Origin: Bacteroidales bacterium UBA3764 | Lineage (GTDB): Bacteria; Bacteroidota; Bacteroidia; Bacteroidales; UBA932 | Reading direction: 5' to 3' | NCBI GenBank assembly: GCA_002371115.1 | Contig: DFFY01000038.1 | Span: forward strand, 1 to 25,486 | DNA: 25,486 nucleotides | Shown: positions 9,156-16,237 of the stretch, piece after piece | Layout of the letters: each line of letters opens with the position of its first letter | Numbering within the stretch: position 1 is the first letter of the stretch | The notes under the pieces: generated by a model | The model's input: the letters and a program-made list of their open reading frames with translations, nothing else | Told to the model about the DNA's origin: nothing | Database searches by the model: none | Made by a program: the position numbers and the translations under genes

Positions 9156-9262
9156 GCTGGTCGATAAGTGCTTAACACACAGCTATTTATTGATAATCCT
9201 CGGCTCCAAAAGCGCCGAGGATTATTAGTAAAATATTGATTGTCAGGCAATTATCGGCCAGC
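9156..9262. repeat. 107-nt symmetric palindromic element, copy A
   Basis: Outer arms 9156-9167 and 9251-9262 pair over 12 bp (one G-U). 20-nt internal segments on each side pair partly. Inner arms 9188-9204 and 9214-9230 pair over 17 bp (two G-U) around a 9-nt loop. It starts 17 nt after the susG stop codon and may terminate or stabilise that transcript, though no U-run follows. Copy B at 20213-20319 has exactly the same segment lengths. Confidence 0.85.
9188..9230 (+). terminator. Inner hairpin of copy A, possible terminator of the sus operon
   Basis: A 17-bp stem with GC-rich top (CCTCGGC/GCCGAGG) and 9-nt loop, about 50 nt after susG. Position and strength fit a transcript end. The following bases AAATATTGATTG give only a weak U tract on either strand. 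Confidence 0.5.
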
Positions 9263-9283
9263 CTGTTTTTCAGAATAATTGCG

Positions 9284-9291
9284 TATCTTTG
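9284..9291 (+). promoter_or_regulatory. -7 promoter motif for the prenyl synthase gene
   Basis: TATCTTTG matches the Bacteroidota -7 consensus TAnnTTTG and lies 16 nt before the ATG at 9308. No clear TTTG -33 box is seen at the expected distance. The site argues against a more upstream translation start. Confidence 0.65.
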
Positions 9292-9307
9292 TAAAAATTT
9301 ACGCACC

Positions 9308-10282
9308 ATGATTCCAGAAAGCACCATCGACCAGGCCCTGAAGGACCTTTTTGGCAAAATTGAATTCCAGGCAGAACCCGGCGGGCTGTATGACCCGCTC
9401 CGGTACATGATTGCCATCGGTGGCAAGCGCATCCGTCCGCGCCTGTGCCTCGTCACCTACAGTTTTTTTGCCGATACCCTCACGCCGCAAATCCTGGATC
9501 CGGCGGCCGGCCTGGAGGTGTTCCATACCTTCACCCTCATCCATGACGACATCATGGACCGCAGCCCGCTCCGCCGCGGGCATGAGACTGTTTGGAAAAA
9601 ATGGGACGAGGACACCGCCATCCTCAGCGGCGATGTCATGTGCATAGATGCCTACAAACGCATTGCAAAAGCTCCGGCGGCCGTTTTGCCCCAGGCGCTG
9701 GAACTCTTCTCCCGCACCGCCTCGCAGGTGTGTGATGGCCAGCAGATGGACATGGATTTTGAAAAGCGGAACAACGTGACCATGCAGGAATACATGCAGA
9801 TGATCGGCCTCAAAACGGGCGTGCTCATTGCCTGTGCTTCACAGATGGGCGCCCTCATTGGCGGGGCCGATGTTCCCAGCCAGGAATGCCTGTACGACTA
9901 TGGCTATTACTTGGGCCTTGCCTTTCAGGTGGCGGACGATTACCTGGATGCCTATGGTGACGAAAAGGTGTTTGGCAAGCCCATCGGCGGAGACATCCTG
10001 AACGGCAAGAAGTCCTGGCTCACCTTAAAAGCCCTGGAACTGGGTGCCGAGGGGCTGGAAGAGGCGCTGAACGCCCCTGTGGTTACCCCGGAGGAAAAAG
10101 CGGCCAAAATTGCCCGCGTGAAGGCCATCTACGACAGCGTAGGCGTGGCCGATGCCGCCAAGAAGGCCATCTCCGACCTGAGCACCCGCGCCGTGACCAA
10201 AGGCACGGACGCCCGCATGGACCCCGCCTGCTTTGACATCCTGAAAGCCTTTGCCCACGCCCTGGTGGGCCGCAGCTTCTAA
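9308..10282 (+). CDS. Short-chain polyprenyl diphosphate synthase (FPP/GGPP synthase type)
   Basis: This enzyme condenses IPP with allylic diphosphates to make farnesyl or geranylgeranyl diphosphate for quinone and undecaprenyl synthesis in the cytoplasm. The 324-aa protein shows GGKRIRPRL near the N terminus, the first Asp-rich motif HDDIMD (Asp80, Asp81, Asp84) and the second, DDYLD (Asp210, Asp211, Asp214). Phe sits five residues before the first motif, which in this family usually limits the product to C15-C20; longer-chain synthases often have Ala there. The frame extends upstream to 9236, but the start at 9308 is preferred because a TATCTTTG promoter motif lies at 9284-9291 and the extra residues do not look like family sequence. 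The stop overlaps the stop of the convergent PIN toxin gene by 4 nt. Family is sure; exact chain length is inferred. Confidence 0.92.
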   Translation: MIPESTIDQALKDLFGKIEFQAEPGGLYDPLRYMIAIGGKRIRPRLCLVTYSFFADTLTPQILDPAAGLEVFHTFTLIHDDIMDRSPLRRGHETVWKKWDEDTAILSGDVMCIDAYKRIAKAPAAVLPQALELFSRTASQVCDGQQMDMDFEKRNNVTMQEYMQMIGLKTGVLIACASQMGALIGGADVPSQECLYDYGYYLGLAFQVADDYLDAYGDEKVFGKPIGGDILNGKKSWLTLKALELGAEGLEEALNAPVVTPEEKAAKIARVKAIYDSVGVADAAKKAISDLSTRAVTKGTDARMDPACFDILKAFAHALVGRSF

Positions 10283-10710
10283 TCTTCCGTCATCTTTGCT
10301 ACAAAGTCCTCAGGCGTGATAACAGTCATGGGGCACTCTTTGTCGTTCAAGGAGGAAAGCGCCTTGTCACGGGTTATAAAAAAGTCGCAGACATTGCTGT
10401 AGGCGCTGGCGTACTGCATGTCATCCTCAAAATCTCCGGAATAGTGCTCCAGGGCCCAAAGCAAATCCAGTTCATCTATCCCCACGATATGGGTAATTGT
10501 GCGCAGAACGCGGAACAGTTCACTGAAATCTTCATACTGGACGCCGAGTTTTCTCAAGGAATAGGCGCAGTCTATAATACTTTGTGTACTGACGTATAGT
10601 TCATAGGTGTCCGGTCCGGCCGATGACAGGATTGTTTTGGCGAAGGGGTTCCCCGGGCGCGTTTTGTCGCACCAATCCATGAGGATGTTGGTATCCAAAA
10701 AAATTTTCAT
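10279..10710 (-). CDS. PIN-domain ribonuclease toxin of a type II toxin-antitoxin pair
   Basis: A probable Mg-dependent RNase that inhibits growth when freed from its antitoxin. The protein is 143 aa, a normal PIN length. It begins KIFLDTNILMD (Asp6) and carries the acidic cluster GDFEDDMQYASA (Asp96/Asp97) and FFITRD (Asp115), matching three of the four PIN metal-site positions. The usual second acidic residue aligns with Asp47 in QSIIDCAYSLRK. The overall pattern, including the closing VITPEDF, is that of the Bacteroidota PIN_3-type subgroup. The ATG overlaps the antitoxin stop by 4 nt (ATGA), so the two are translationally coupled. The 3' end overlaps the convergent prenyl synthase gene by 4 nt. 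The pair appears less GC-rich than its neighbours, which fits horizontal gain. The RNA target is unknown. Confidence 0.88.
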   Translation of the reverse strand: MKIFLDTNILMDWCDKTRPGNPFAKTILSSAGPDTYELYVSTQSIIDCAYSLRKLGVQYEDFSELFRVLRTITHIVGIDELDLLWALEHYSGDFEDDMQYASAYSNVCDFFITRDKALSSLNDKECPMTVITPEDFVAKMTED

Positions 10711-10985
10711 ACCGCAAGCCCTTTATTATAGATGTATGCCAGACGATCATCTGCTGCCAGTTGCTCTTGTGTAGGTGCGGGCATAATGCCGGAAAGCCGC
10801 TCTACAGCAGGAATGATTTTAAAATCCTTGGGGAGCTTGGGAATCTGCGGCTTTACGGCCTCCTCCACCACATGCTCCAGGTACGCATTCAAAGACATGC
10901 TTTGTTGCTTGGCCTTATACCGGGCCCGGTTCAGGACATCCTCCCTGAATCTGATAACGGTTTGCACTCTTGTAATTGCTTCCAT
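10707..10985 (-). CDS. Ribbon-helix-helix antitoxin
   Basis: The antitoxin should bind and neutralise the PIN toxin and repress its own promoter. The chosen 92-aa form starts at the Met of MEAITRVQTVIRF. TVIRFREDVLNRARYKAK is the beta strand and first helix, and SMSLNAYLEHVVEEAV is the second helix of an RHH (Arc/MetJ-like) DNA-binding fold. The tail from KPQIPKLPKDF to the C terminus would wrap the toxin. The frame stays open to an ATG at 11015, ten codons earlier. However, a perfect TTTG-N20-TACATTTG promoter (11034 to 11003) overlaps those codons, so transcription probably begins near 10996 and the start at 10985 is favoured. Function is inferred from fold and the toxin neighbour. Confidence 0.85.
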   Translation of the reverse strand: MEAITRVQTVIRFREDVLNRARYKAKQQSMSLNAYLEHVVEEAVKPQIPKLPKDFKIIPAVERLSGIMPAPTQEQLAADDRLAYIYNKGLAV

Positions 10986-11002
10986 ATCTGCTATCATTTC
11001 TG

Positions 11003-11034
11003 CAAATGTAATCATAAAGTTTCAATCGTGCAAA
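11003..11034 (-). promoter_or_regulatory. Promoter of the toxin-antitoxin operon
   Basis: On the minus strand, TTTG (11034-11031) and TACATTTG (11010-11003) are separated by exactly 20 nt, a full match to the Bacteroidota -33/-7 promoter. The predicted transcript start near 10996 lies about 11 nt before the favoured antitoxin ATG. Confidence 0.75.
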
Positions 11035-11056
11035 TCTTTCAGGGATCGTGCAAATC
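11025..11056. promoter_or_regulatory. Paired 12-bp direct repeat, candidate antitoxin operator
   Basis: ATCGTGCAAATC occurs at 11025-11036 and again at 11045-11056, 20 bp apart (about two helical turns, same DNA face). The first copy overlaps the -33 box of the toxin-antitoxin promoter. This fits cooperative binding of RHH dimers and autorepression. Binding itself is inferred. Confidence 0.6.
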
Positions 11057-11100
11057 ATTGGGTGTGGAGGTAATTGTCTGGTACACAGCTATATACAGAA

Positions 11101-11130
11101 AGTGCCTTATCCCAAACAGAATAAGGCACT
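11101..11130 (-). terminator. Stem-loop downstream of the efflux operon
   Basis: AGTGCCTTAT (11101-11110) and ATAAGGCACT (11121-11130) form a perfect 10-bp stem with a 10-nt loop. On the minus strand it lies 47 nt after the TolC-like gene stop and is followed by TTCTGTATAT, a modest U-rich tail. It probably ends the efflux transcript before the toxin-antitoxin promoter. Confidence 0.6.
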
Positions 11131-11177
11131 ACGCGTAAATTTCTATTAATCAGAGAGTTGTCTCCACGCGGCCCAGG

Positions 11178-12494
11178 CTACAGCGTGAGCGCGCCGCCGC
11201 GGTAGAACTCTACCAGATGTGTCTGGAACAGGTACTCGTACGTAGCCTGGGCGGCATCCGAGTAGGCTTTCACCAGGCGGTTGCGGGCCTCGTTGAACTC
11301 CGTAAACGTGGCCTTCCCGTTCTCATACTTGGCTTCCTGCAGCTCAAACGCCGCCTCTGCCGCCACCTGCGCTTCCCGTGCGCTTTCCCACTTGGCCTGG
11401 GCGGCCACGGCGCCGTTCCACGCCTGTACAATCTCCTTGTACAGGTTGTTCTTCACCCGCTGCAGCTGGATTTCCTGGTTCACACGGTTGAGCCTGGCGC
11501 TCCGGAGCTGGTTCCGGGCGCTGAAGCGCGTGAACAGGGGCACGTTGAGCCGCAGGCCCACATACTGGCTGAAGTTGTTGCTCAGCTGGTCAAAGAAGCT
11601 GGTTACCGTATTGGTACTGTAGTAGTTGGCGCCCAATCCTGCAGACAGGGTGAGGGAGGGGAGGTGCTGGGCATGCGCAATCTGGATGGAACGGTACGTC
11701 CCTTCCAGGCGCAGTTCTTCCGCGCGGATGGCCGGCCGGATTTGCACGGCATCGGCAAAAATGTCGTCCGGACTGCTCAGCAGCACCTGTTCCAGTTCAA
11801 CTTGCGGCCGGTCGATATGGAAGCCTTCCCAAACGTGCAGGTCCAGCAGCTGCGCCAGGTCCAGCAGGGCGCTGCGTACATTGTTCTCCGCCTGCACCCA
11901 GGTGAGGTGGCTGGACGCCTGCGAGGCCTTCTGCTGCGCCAAATCGGCCGCCGAGGCCTTCCCGTTGTCGAACATGCCCTGCAGGCGCGCCACCTGCAGG
12001 GAGTCAATCCGCAACTGCCGGCGCGCAACGCCCTCAATCTCATAGTTATACAGTACCTGCACGTAGGCCTTGGCCACGGACACGCGGATATCGTCACGGG
12101 CCTTCTCCAGGTCCTGGATGGCGGCTTCCAGGTTCAGGCGGGCCAGCTGGATGCGGCGCGGCGTGGACAGGCCGTCGAACAGCGTCATGCTGCTGCTCAG
12201 GGTAAAGCCGGTGTTGGCGCTGTTGCCGTACTCGTAGGTGTTGTCGCCGCCCAGGCCGCGGCCAAAGTTCCAGTTCTGGCTCACGGAACCGCTTGCATCG
12301 GGCACCCAGGACCATTCGGCCGTATTTTTCTCTACGGCGGTTCTCTCCCGGGTAATGGTTTGCGTGGCAACGGTAAGGTTGTGCTCCAGCGCCCAGTCCA
12401 TGCACTCCTGGAGCGTCCAGGGGTGGGAGAGGTCCGGAAGGGAGTCCACAGGCGCCTGCATCAGGAGGGCCAGGGTAATGAGCAAGGTTTTCAT
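11178..12494 (-). CDS. TolC-family outer membrane efflux channel
   Basis: This is the outer-membrane channel of the efflux system. The 438-aa protein has a short hydrophobic signal-like N terminus (MKTLLITLALLM) and WTLQECMDWALEHNLTV, the typical opening of OEP-family repeats. Two long coiled-coil-rich halves follow, with LRLNVPLFTRFSARNQLRSARL in the second marking the beta-strand/helix junction and KYENGKATFTEFNEARNRLVKA closing it. Length is normal for the family. It starts 3 nt after the stop of the membrane fusion protein gene and is the last gene of the five-gene operon. The assignment is strong; the exported substrate is not predictable from sequence. Confidence 0.93.
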   Translation of the reverse strand: MKTLLITLALLMQAPVDSLPDLSHPWTLQECMDWALEHNLTVATQTITRERTAVEKNTAEWSWVPDASGSVSQNWNFGRGLGGDNTYEYGNSANTGFTLSSSMTLFDGLSTPRRIQLARLNLEAAIQDLEKARDDIRVSVAKAYVQVLYNYEIEGVARRQLRIDSLQVARLQGMFDNGKASAADLAQQKASQASSHLTWVQAENNVRSALLDLAQLLDLHVWEGFHIDRPQVELEQVLLSSPDDIFADAVQIRPAIRAEELRLEGTYRSIQIAHAQHLPSLTLSAGLGANYYSTNTVTSFFDQLSNNFSQYVGLRLNVPLFTRFSARNQLRSARLNRVNQEIQLQRVKNNLYKEIVQAWNGAVAAQAKWESAREAQVAAEAAFELQEAKYENGKATFTEFNEARNRLVKAYSDAAQATYEYLFQTHLVEFYRGGALTL

Positions 12495-12497
12495 GGC

Positions 12498-13589
12498 TTA
12501 CTTGGTGGTGATGATTTGCGGTCCGCGGACCTTTTCGTCCAGGGCCAGGCCGCGCTTGATTTCAATGTTTACGCCGTCGGAGAGGCCCGTTTCCACTTCC
12601 CGGCGCTCATAGCCGTCGGCTCCGGCCACGTACACGAACGTCTGCTCGCCCTCGTACTGGATGGCGCTTTCCGGCAGGGTAAGCACGTCGTGCACCTCTT
12701 CCAGCACAATTTCCGCGTTGGCGCTGTAGCCACTGCGGATGGTGACATCGGCAGGTACTTTCACGGACGCCTTTATCTCGAAGAGGTTGGTGCCGTTGCT
12801 CTCGGTCGCTTTAGGGGCGATATACTCCAGCGCAGCCTCGAAGTGCAGGTCCTGCAGCGCACCTACGGAAATGCGCACCGGCAGGCCCAGGTGCAGGCGT
12901 CCCACCTCCGTTTCGTCAATGTTGCCGTCGAAGATGAGGTCGTTCATGTTGGCCACTGTGGCAATGGTGGTGCCGTCGTTGAAGGTGTTGGAATTGATGA
13001 CGGAGTTACCCACCTTCACCGGCACGTCCAAAATCAGGCCCGATATGGTGGAACGGATGAGCGTGGTGCTCCCGGTTTTGTTGGACGATGACACCCCGTC
13101 CCGGACAATTTCCAGGACCTCCTGGGCGATGGCGTGCTCTTCCTGCGCCTGCTTCAGCGCCTGGCGGATTTTCTCGTACTCGTCGGCGCTCACCAGCTGC
13201 TTGTCGAACAGGGCTTTTTCACGCTCGTAGTTGATTTGCGCTTGCTCCAGGTTCACCTCGCTCAGGCGCACGCGGCTCTGGGCGCTGGCCAGCTGGTTCA
13301 TGTCCGGAATCACCTTCAGCTTGGCGATGACCTCGTTCTCTTTCACCGTCTGGCCGGCTTCCTTGTACACCTCGGCCACAATGCCGCTGATTTGCGGTTT
13401 CACGTTCACCTCGTCCCGGGGCTGGATTTTGCCCGTGACCACGGTGCTTTTGGAAATGTCGCCCATGGCAGGGGAGAGCTCCTGGTAACGGATTTCCTTG
13501 GGCTGGGACCGCTTGAACAGGTAGCCGAAGGTGCCCGCAAACAGGAGGACCACCAGGACGATCATCAGAATTTTTCCAAACTTTTTCAT
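12498..13589 (-). CDS. Periplasmic membrane fusion protein (MacA/HlyD type)
   Basis: The adaptor joins the inner-membrane ABC permeases to the TolC-like channel. The 363-aa protein has an N-terminal membrane anchor at about residues 7-26 and then STVVTGKIQPRDEVNVKPQ, the first half of the lipoyl-like barrel (ISGIVAEVYKEAGQTVKENE). A coiled-coil hairpin at about 98-160 (Glu/Gln/Ala-rich) follows. The second lipoyl half is STISGLILDVPVKVGNSV, and the beta-barrel and membrane-proximal domains end the protein (LPESAIQYEGEQTFVYV). This domain order matches MacA. It lies 58 nt after the second permease gene, a gap largely filled by a dispersed repeat, and 3 nt before the TolC-like gene. Confidence 0.92.
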   Translation of the reverse strand: MKKFGKILMIVLVVLLFAGTFGYLFKRSQPKEIRYQELSPAMGDISKSTVVTGKIQPRDEVNVKPQISGIVAEVYKEAGQTVKENEVIAKLKVIPDMNQLASAQSRVRLSEVNLEQAQINYEREKALFDKQLVSADEYEKIRQALKQAQEEHAIAQEVLEIVRDGVSSSNKTGSTTLIRSTISGLILDVPVKVGNSVINSNTFNDGTTIATVANMNDLIFDGNIDETEVGRLHLGLPVRISVGALQDLHFEAALEYIAPKATESNGTNLFEIKASVKVPADVTIRSGYSANAEIVLEEVHDVLTLPESAIQYEGEQTFVYVAGADGYERREVETGLSDGVNIEIKRGLALDEKVRGPQIITTK

Positions 13590-13614
13590 ATCTATAAACT
13601 TTTATATTCTATCA

Positions 13615-13644
13615 TGAGATACGCTCGCTTCGCTCGGTATGACA
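13615..13644 (-). repeat. Dispersed GTCATACCGAGCGAAG-type repeat in the permease/MFP junction
   Basis: On the minus strand this 30-nt stretch begins TGTCATACCGAGCGAAGCG and ends GTATCTCA. It belongs to the same family as 16163-16237, 19224-19332 and 23492-23542. It fills half of the 58-nt gap between the second permease and the membrane fusion protein genes. Confidence 0.75.
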
Positions 13645-13647
13645 GGA

Positions 13648-14901
13648 CTATTCATCTCGCATGGCATCAACGGGTTTAATCTGCATGGCGCGGGAGGCGG
13701 GCATAAGGCCGGCCACCACGCCCAGCACGGTGAGCAGCGATGCCGCCAGCACCGCTGTCCAAAAGGGCACCTGGAACGGCGCCTTCAGGATACCGTCCGT
13801 GGTCATGCCCAGTTCCACGCCATATAGGATGAGTACGCTGAACACAATGCCGCCCATGCCGGCCACCAGTGTGAGCACGGTGCTCTCCGCAATAATCTGG
13901 CCCAGAATCTGCCGCGGCGTGGCGCCGATAGCCCGGCGGATGCCAATCTCCGTGGTGCGTTCCTTCACGCTCACCATCATGATGTTGGACACGCCAATGA
14001 CGCCCGCCAGCAGGGTTCCCAGGCCGATGAGCCAAATCAGGAAATTCACGCCGTTGAACAGGTTGTCGATAATCCCGAAAATGAGCTGCGTATTCAGGAG
14101 GAACATGGCCTGTTCGTCTTCCGGATGGATATAGTGCGCCCGGGCAATGATTTCCCGCACGCGCGGAGAAATGTCGTTCATGACGATGCCCTCCTTGGCG
14201 GTGAAGCAAATCATATGCACCGTATTGCCCATGTTGTAGGCCCTCCGCGCCAGGCTGATGGGAATGGTCACCGTCTCCGACGCGCTGCCGTTGATGTTGA
14301 TGCCGTTCCCGTCGTTCCAGTCCACGCCCACCACGCTGTAATAGGCCCCGTCCACCTTGATTCGCTGCCCGCAGGGGTCTCCGCCTTCCGGGAACAGCTC
14401 GTTATATACTTTCTTGCCGATGACGCAGATTTTGCGCTCCTGGGCAATGTCGGCTTCGTTCAGGTAGCGTCCGTACATGAGTTTGGGCGTCTCGATGCGG
14501 GCATAGTCGGCCCGGTTGCCCTTGATTACGGCCGATGACGACACGGTCTCGCCGCGTGCGACGCTTTTGCCCCAGAGGCTCACAGAAGGCGTCACGGTTT
14601 CCAGCTCCGGCACCAGGTGCTTCAGACGGTCCACATCGGCATAATTCATGTTCCAGCTGCGGCCCTTCCTGAAGCCCTTGTACGGCTTGGAGGTGTTGCC
14701 GGCAAAGACAATACAGGTGTTCTGCGCAAAGCCGTCGAACTCGTTCATGAGGATTTGCTTGAGCCCTTGCCCGCCGCCAATCAGCAGCATGAGCATGAAG
14801 ATGCCCCAGAATACGCCGAATCCGGTGAGGAGGCTCCTGCTGCGGTTACGCAGGATGCTGTCCAGAATCTCCCGGAAGGTATCTGTATCCAACCATTTCA
14901 T
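13648..14901 (-). CDS. MacB/FtsX-type ABC transporter permease (second of pair)
   Basis: One of two membrane subunits of the efflux ABC transporter. The 417-aa protein has an N-terminal cytoplasmic start (WLDTDTFREILDSILRNRSRS), one membrane helix near residues 28-46 and a large periplasmic MacB-like domain. Three C-terminal helices follow in the FtsX domain (LIGLGTLLAGVIGVSNIMMVSVKERTTEIGIRRAIGA), with the family ending ASRAMQIKPVDAMRDE. Canonical MacB carries its own ATPase domain, but this protein does not, so it depends on the ATPase encoded at the operon start. Its ATG overlaps the stop of the preceding permease (ATGA), so the two are translationally coupled and probably form a heterodimer. 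Confidence 0.92.
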   Translation of the reverse strand: MKWLDTDTFREILDSILRNRSRSLLTGFGVFWGIFMLMLLIGGGQGLKQILMNEFDGFAQNTCIVFAGNTSKPYKGFRKGRSWNMNYADVDRLKHLVPELETVTPSVSLWGKSVARGETVSSSAVIKGNRADYARIETPKLMYGRYLNEADIAQERKICVIGKKVYNELFPEGGDPCGQRIKVDGAYYSVVGVDWNDGNGININGSASETVTIPISLARRAYNMGNTVHMICFTAKEGIVMNDISPRVREIIARAHYIHPEDEQAMFLLNTQLIFGIIDNLFNGVNFLIWLIGLGTLLAGVIGVSNIMMVSVKERTTEIGIRRAIGATPRQILGQIIAESTVLTLVAGMGGIVFSVLILYGVELGMTTDGILKAPFQVPFWTAVLAASLLTVLGVVAGLMPASRAMQIKPVDAMRDE

Positions 14902-16160
14902 TCTGCACGCAATGCTTCAATGGGTTTTACACGGGCCGCTTTCCAGGCGGGGATAATCCCGGCCAGGGTTCCGGCCAAAACAAGCAGCACGGTGGCTTCT
15001 ATGGCCACATCCACGCCCACGGACGGGTTTACCAGCATTTTTATTTCTTCAAAGCCGATGTTCACGCCTTTCTGGCCCACCGTCTTGTCCAGAATCTCGC
15101 AGGCCACCATGCCCAGGAGCATGCCCACATAGCCGAAGAGGGCCGTGATGCTCACGCTCTCGGCAATGATGAGCTTGAGGACATCGGCGGGTTTTGCGCC
15201 AATCGCCTTGCGGATGCCGAACTCGTGCGTGCGTTCTTTCACGGTGATGAGCATGATGTTGGACACGCCCACAATGCCGCTTACCAGGGTGAGCAGGCCC
15301 AGAATCCACATGGCAATCTGGAGGATGCGGCTGGCGTTGGACATTTGCAGGTTCTGGGTATAGCCGTTATCGATCCAGATGCCACGCTGGTCATCCGGGG
15401 CAATGCTGTGCCGGCGGCGGATGGCATCGCCATATTCTTTCTCGAAGGCCTGGTGCTCTTCCAGCGTCCGCGGCCCTTCCACCGTGAAGGTGATGGACTC
15501 AATCTTGTCGGAAGGGTCGTAAATGGCTTTGTAGGTGGTGTAGGGGATGGGGCAGCTGCGGCGCCAGCTTTGTTCGTCGGTATGGTAAATGCCAATCACC
15601 CGGAAGGCGATTTTTCCGGCGCTCACCCATGCGCCGATGATGGCTTCCGGCTCATCCGGATTCAGTTCTTTGGCTTGCGCCAGGCTCAGCACCATCACTT
15701 TGCGGCAGCCGTCCATGTCTCCCTGGTTGATGTAGCGGCCAGCGGCCATCTGCAGTTTCTCCTGTTCCAGGTGCTGCGGCATTTTGCCTTCCATCCAGCC
15801 GTCAACGGTGCGGCTGCCCAGGGTCAGGGTAAGGCTGGTTCCGGTGGTAGCGGTGATGACGCCCCGGATGCGGCCTTCCCAGTCCTTGCCTTGGGTGTAG
15901 GACAAGTCTTTGGTGTCCAGGTGGATGCGTCGGTTCTCCTTGTAGCCGGCATAGGGCTTGGAAGTGCGCCAGCCTTCCACGGTAATGCTCTGGCTCACGT
16001 ACTGATTCATGTTGCCCATGAAGGAGTTCATGAGGCCGTTGCCGGCGCCCAGCAGGGTGATGAGCAGGAAAATGCCCCAACTCACCGCAAAGCCCGTGAG
16101 GGCCGTACGGAGCTTGTTCTGCCTGAGGGAACTGCCTATTTCGTGGAATAATTCGCGCAT
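14898..16160 (-). CDS. MacB/FtsX-type ABC transporter permease (first of pair)
   Basis: The other membrane subunit of the efflux ABC transporter. The 420-aa protein shows an N-terminal helix after RELFHEIGSSLRQNKLRTAL and a periplasmic MacB-like domain. The C-terminal FtsX domain includes LTLVSGIVGVSNIMLITVKERTHEFGIRKAIGA and the closing AWKAARVKPIEALRAE. It resembles its partner in layout but differs clearly in the periplasmic part, which suggests an old duplication with specialised halves. It lies 75 nt after the ATPase gene, a gap made almost entirely of repeat copies, and overlaps the next permease by 4 nt. Confidence 0.92.
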   Translation of the reverse strand: MRELFHEIGSSLRQNKLRTALTGFAVSWGIFLLITLLGAGNGLMNSFMGNMNQYVSQSITVEGWRTSKPYAGYKENRRIHLDTKDLSYTQGKDWEGRIRGVITATTGTSLTLTLGSRTVDGWMEGKMPQHLEQEKLQMAAGRYINQGDMDGCRKVMVLSLAQAKELNPDEPEAIIGAWVSAGKIAFRVIGIYHTDEQSWRRSCPIPYTTYKAIYDPSDKIESITFTVEGPRTLEEHQAFEKEYGDAIRRRHSIAPDDQRGIWIDNGYTQNLQMSNASRILQIAMWILGLLTLVSGIVGVSNIMLITVKERTHEFGIRKAIGAKPADVLKLIIAESVSITALFGYVGMLLGMVACEILDKTVGQKGVNIGFEEIKMLVNPSVGVDVAIEATVLLVLAGTLAGIIPAWKAARVKPIEALRAE

Positions 16161-16162
16161 GC

Positions 16163-16237
16163 TGTCATTCTGAGCTTGCTATTGTCATTTTGTCATTCTG
16201 AGCTTGCCATTGTCATTCTGAGCTTGCCGAAGAATCT
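16163..16237 (-). repeat. Triplicated GTCATTCTGAGCTTGC-type repeat in the ATPase/permease junction
   Basis: TGTCATTCTGAGCTTGC begins at 16163, 16191 and 16211, with a short extra fragment near 16183. The last copy is full length and continues CGAAGAATCT to 16237. The repeats occupy the whole gap between the ABC ATPase stop and the permease start, and the terminal repeat bases overlap the ATPase stop codon. Confidence 0.85.

Noticed and set aside
9156..9262. Integron attC site or riboswitch
   Set aside because: No integrase or cassette structure is present, no attC core motifs are convincing, and the element lies after gene ends rather than in a leader.
9236..9307. Upstream extension of the prenyl synthase (24 extra codons)
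   Set aside because: A TATCTTTG promoter motif lies within it, and family similarity begins only after the Met at 9308.
11031..11054. The two TTTG boxes within the direct repeats as a -33/-7 pair
   Set aside because: Their spacing leaves only 12 nt before the -7 octamer, which is imperfect (AAGATTTG); the TTTG-N20-TACATTTG pair just downstream fits far better.
11217..13091. A 624-codon plus-strand frame opposite the TolC-like and MFP genes
   Set aside because: It is a shadow of the minus-strand genes, which have clear family motifs and operon spacing.
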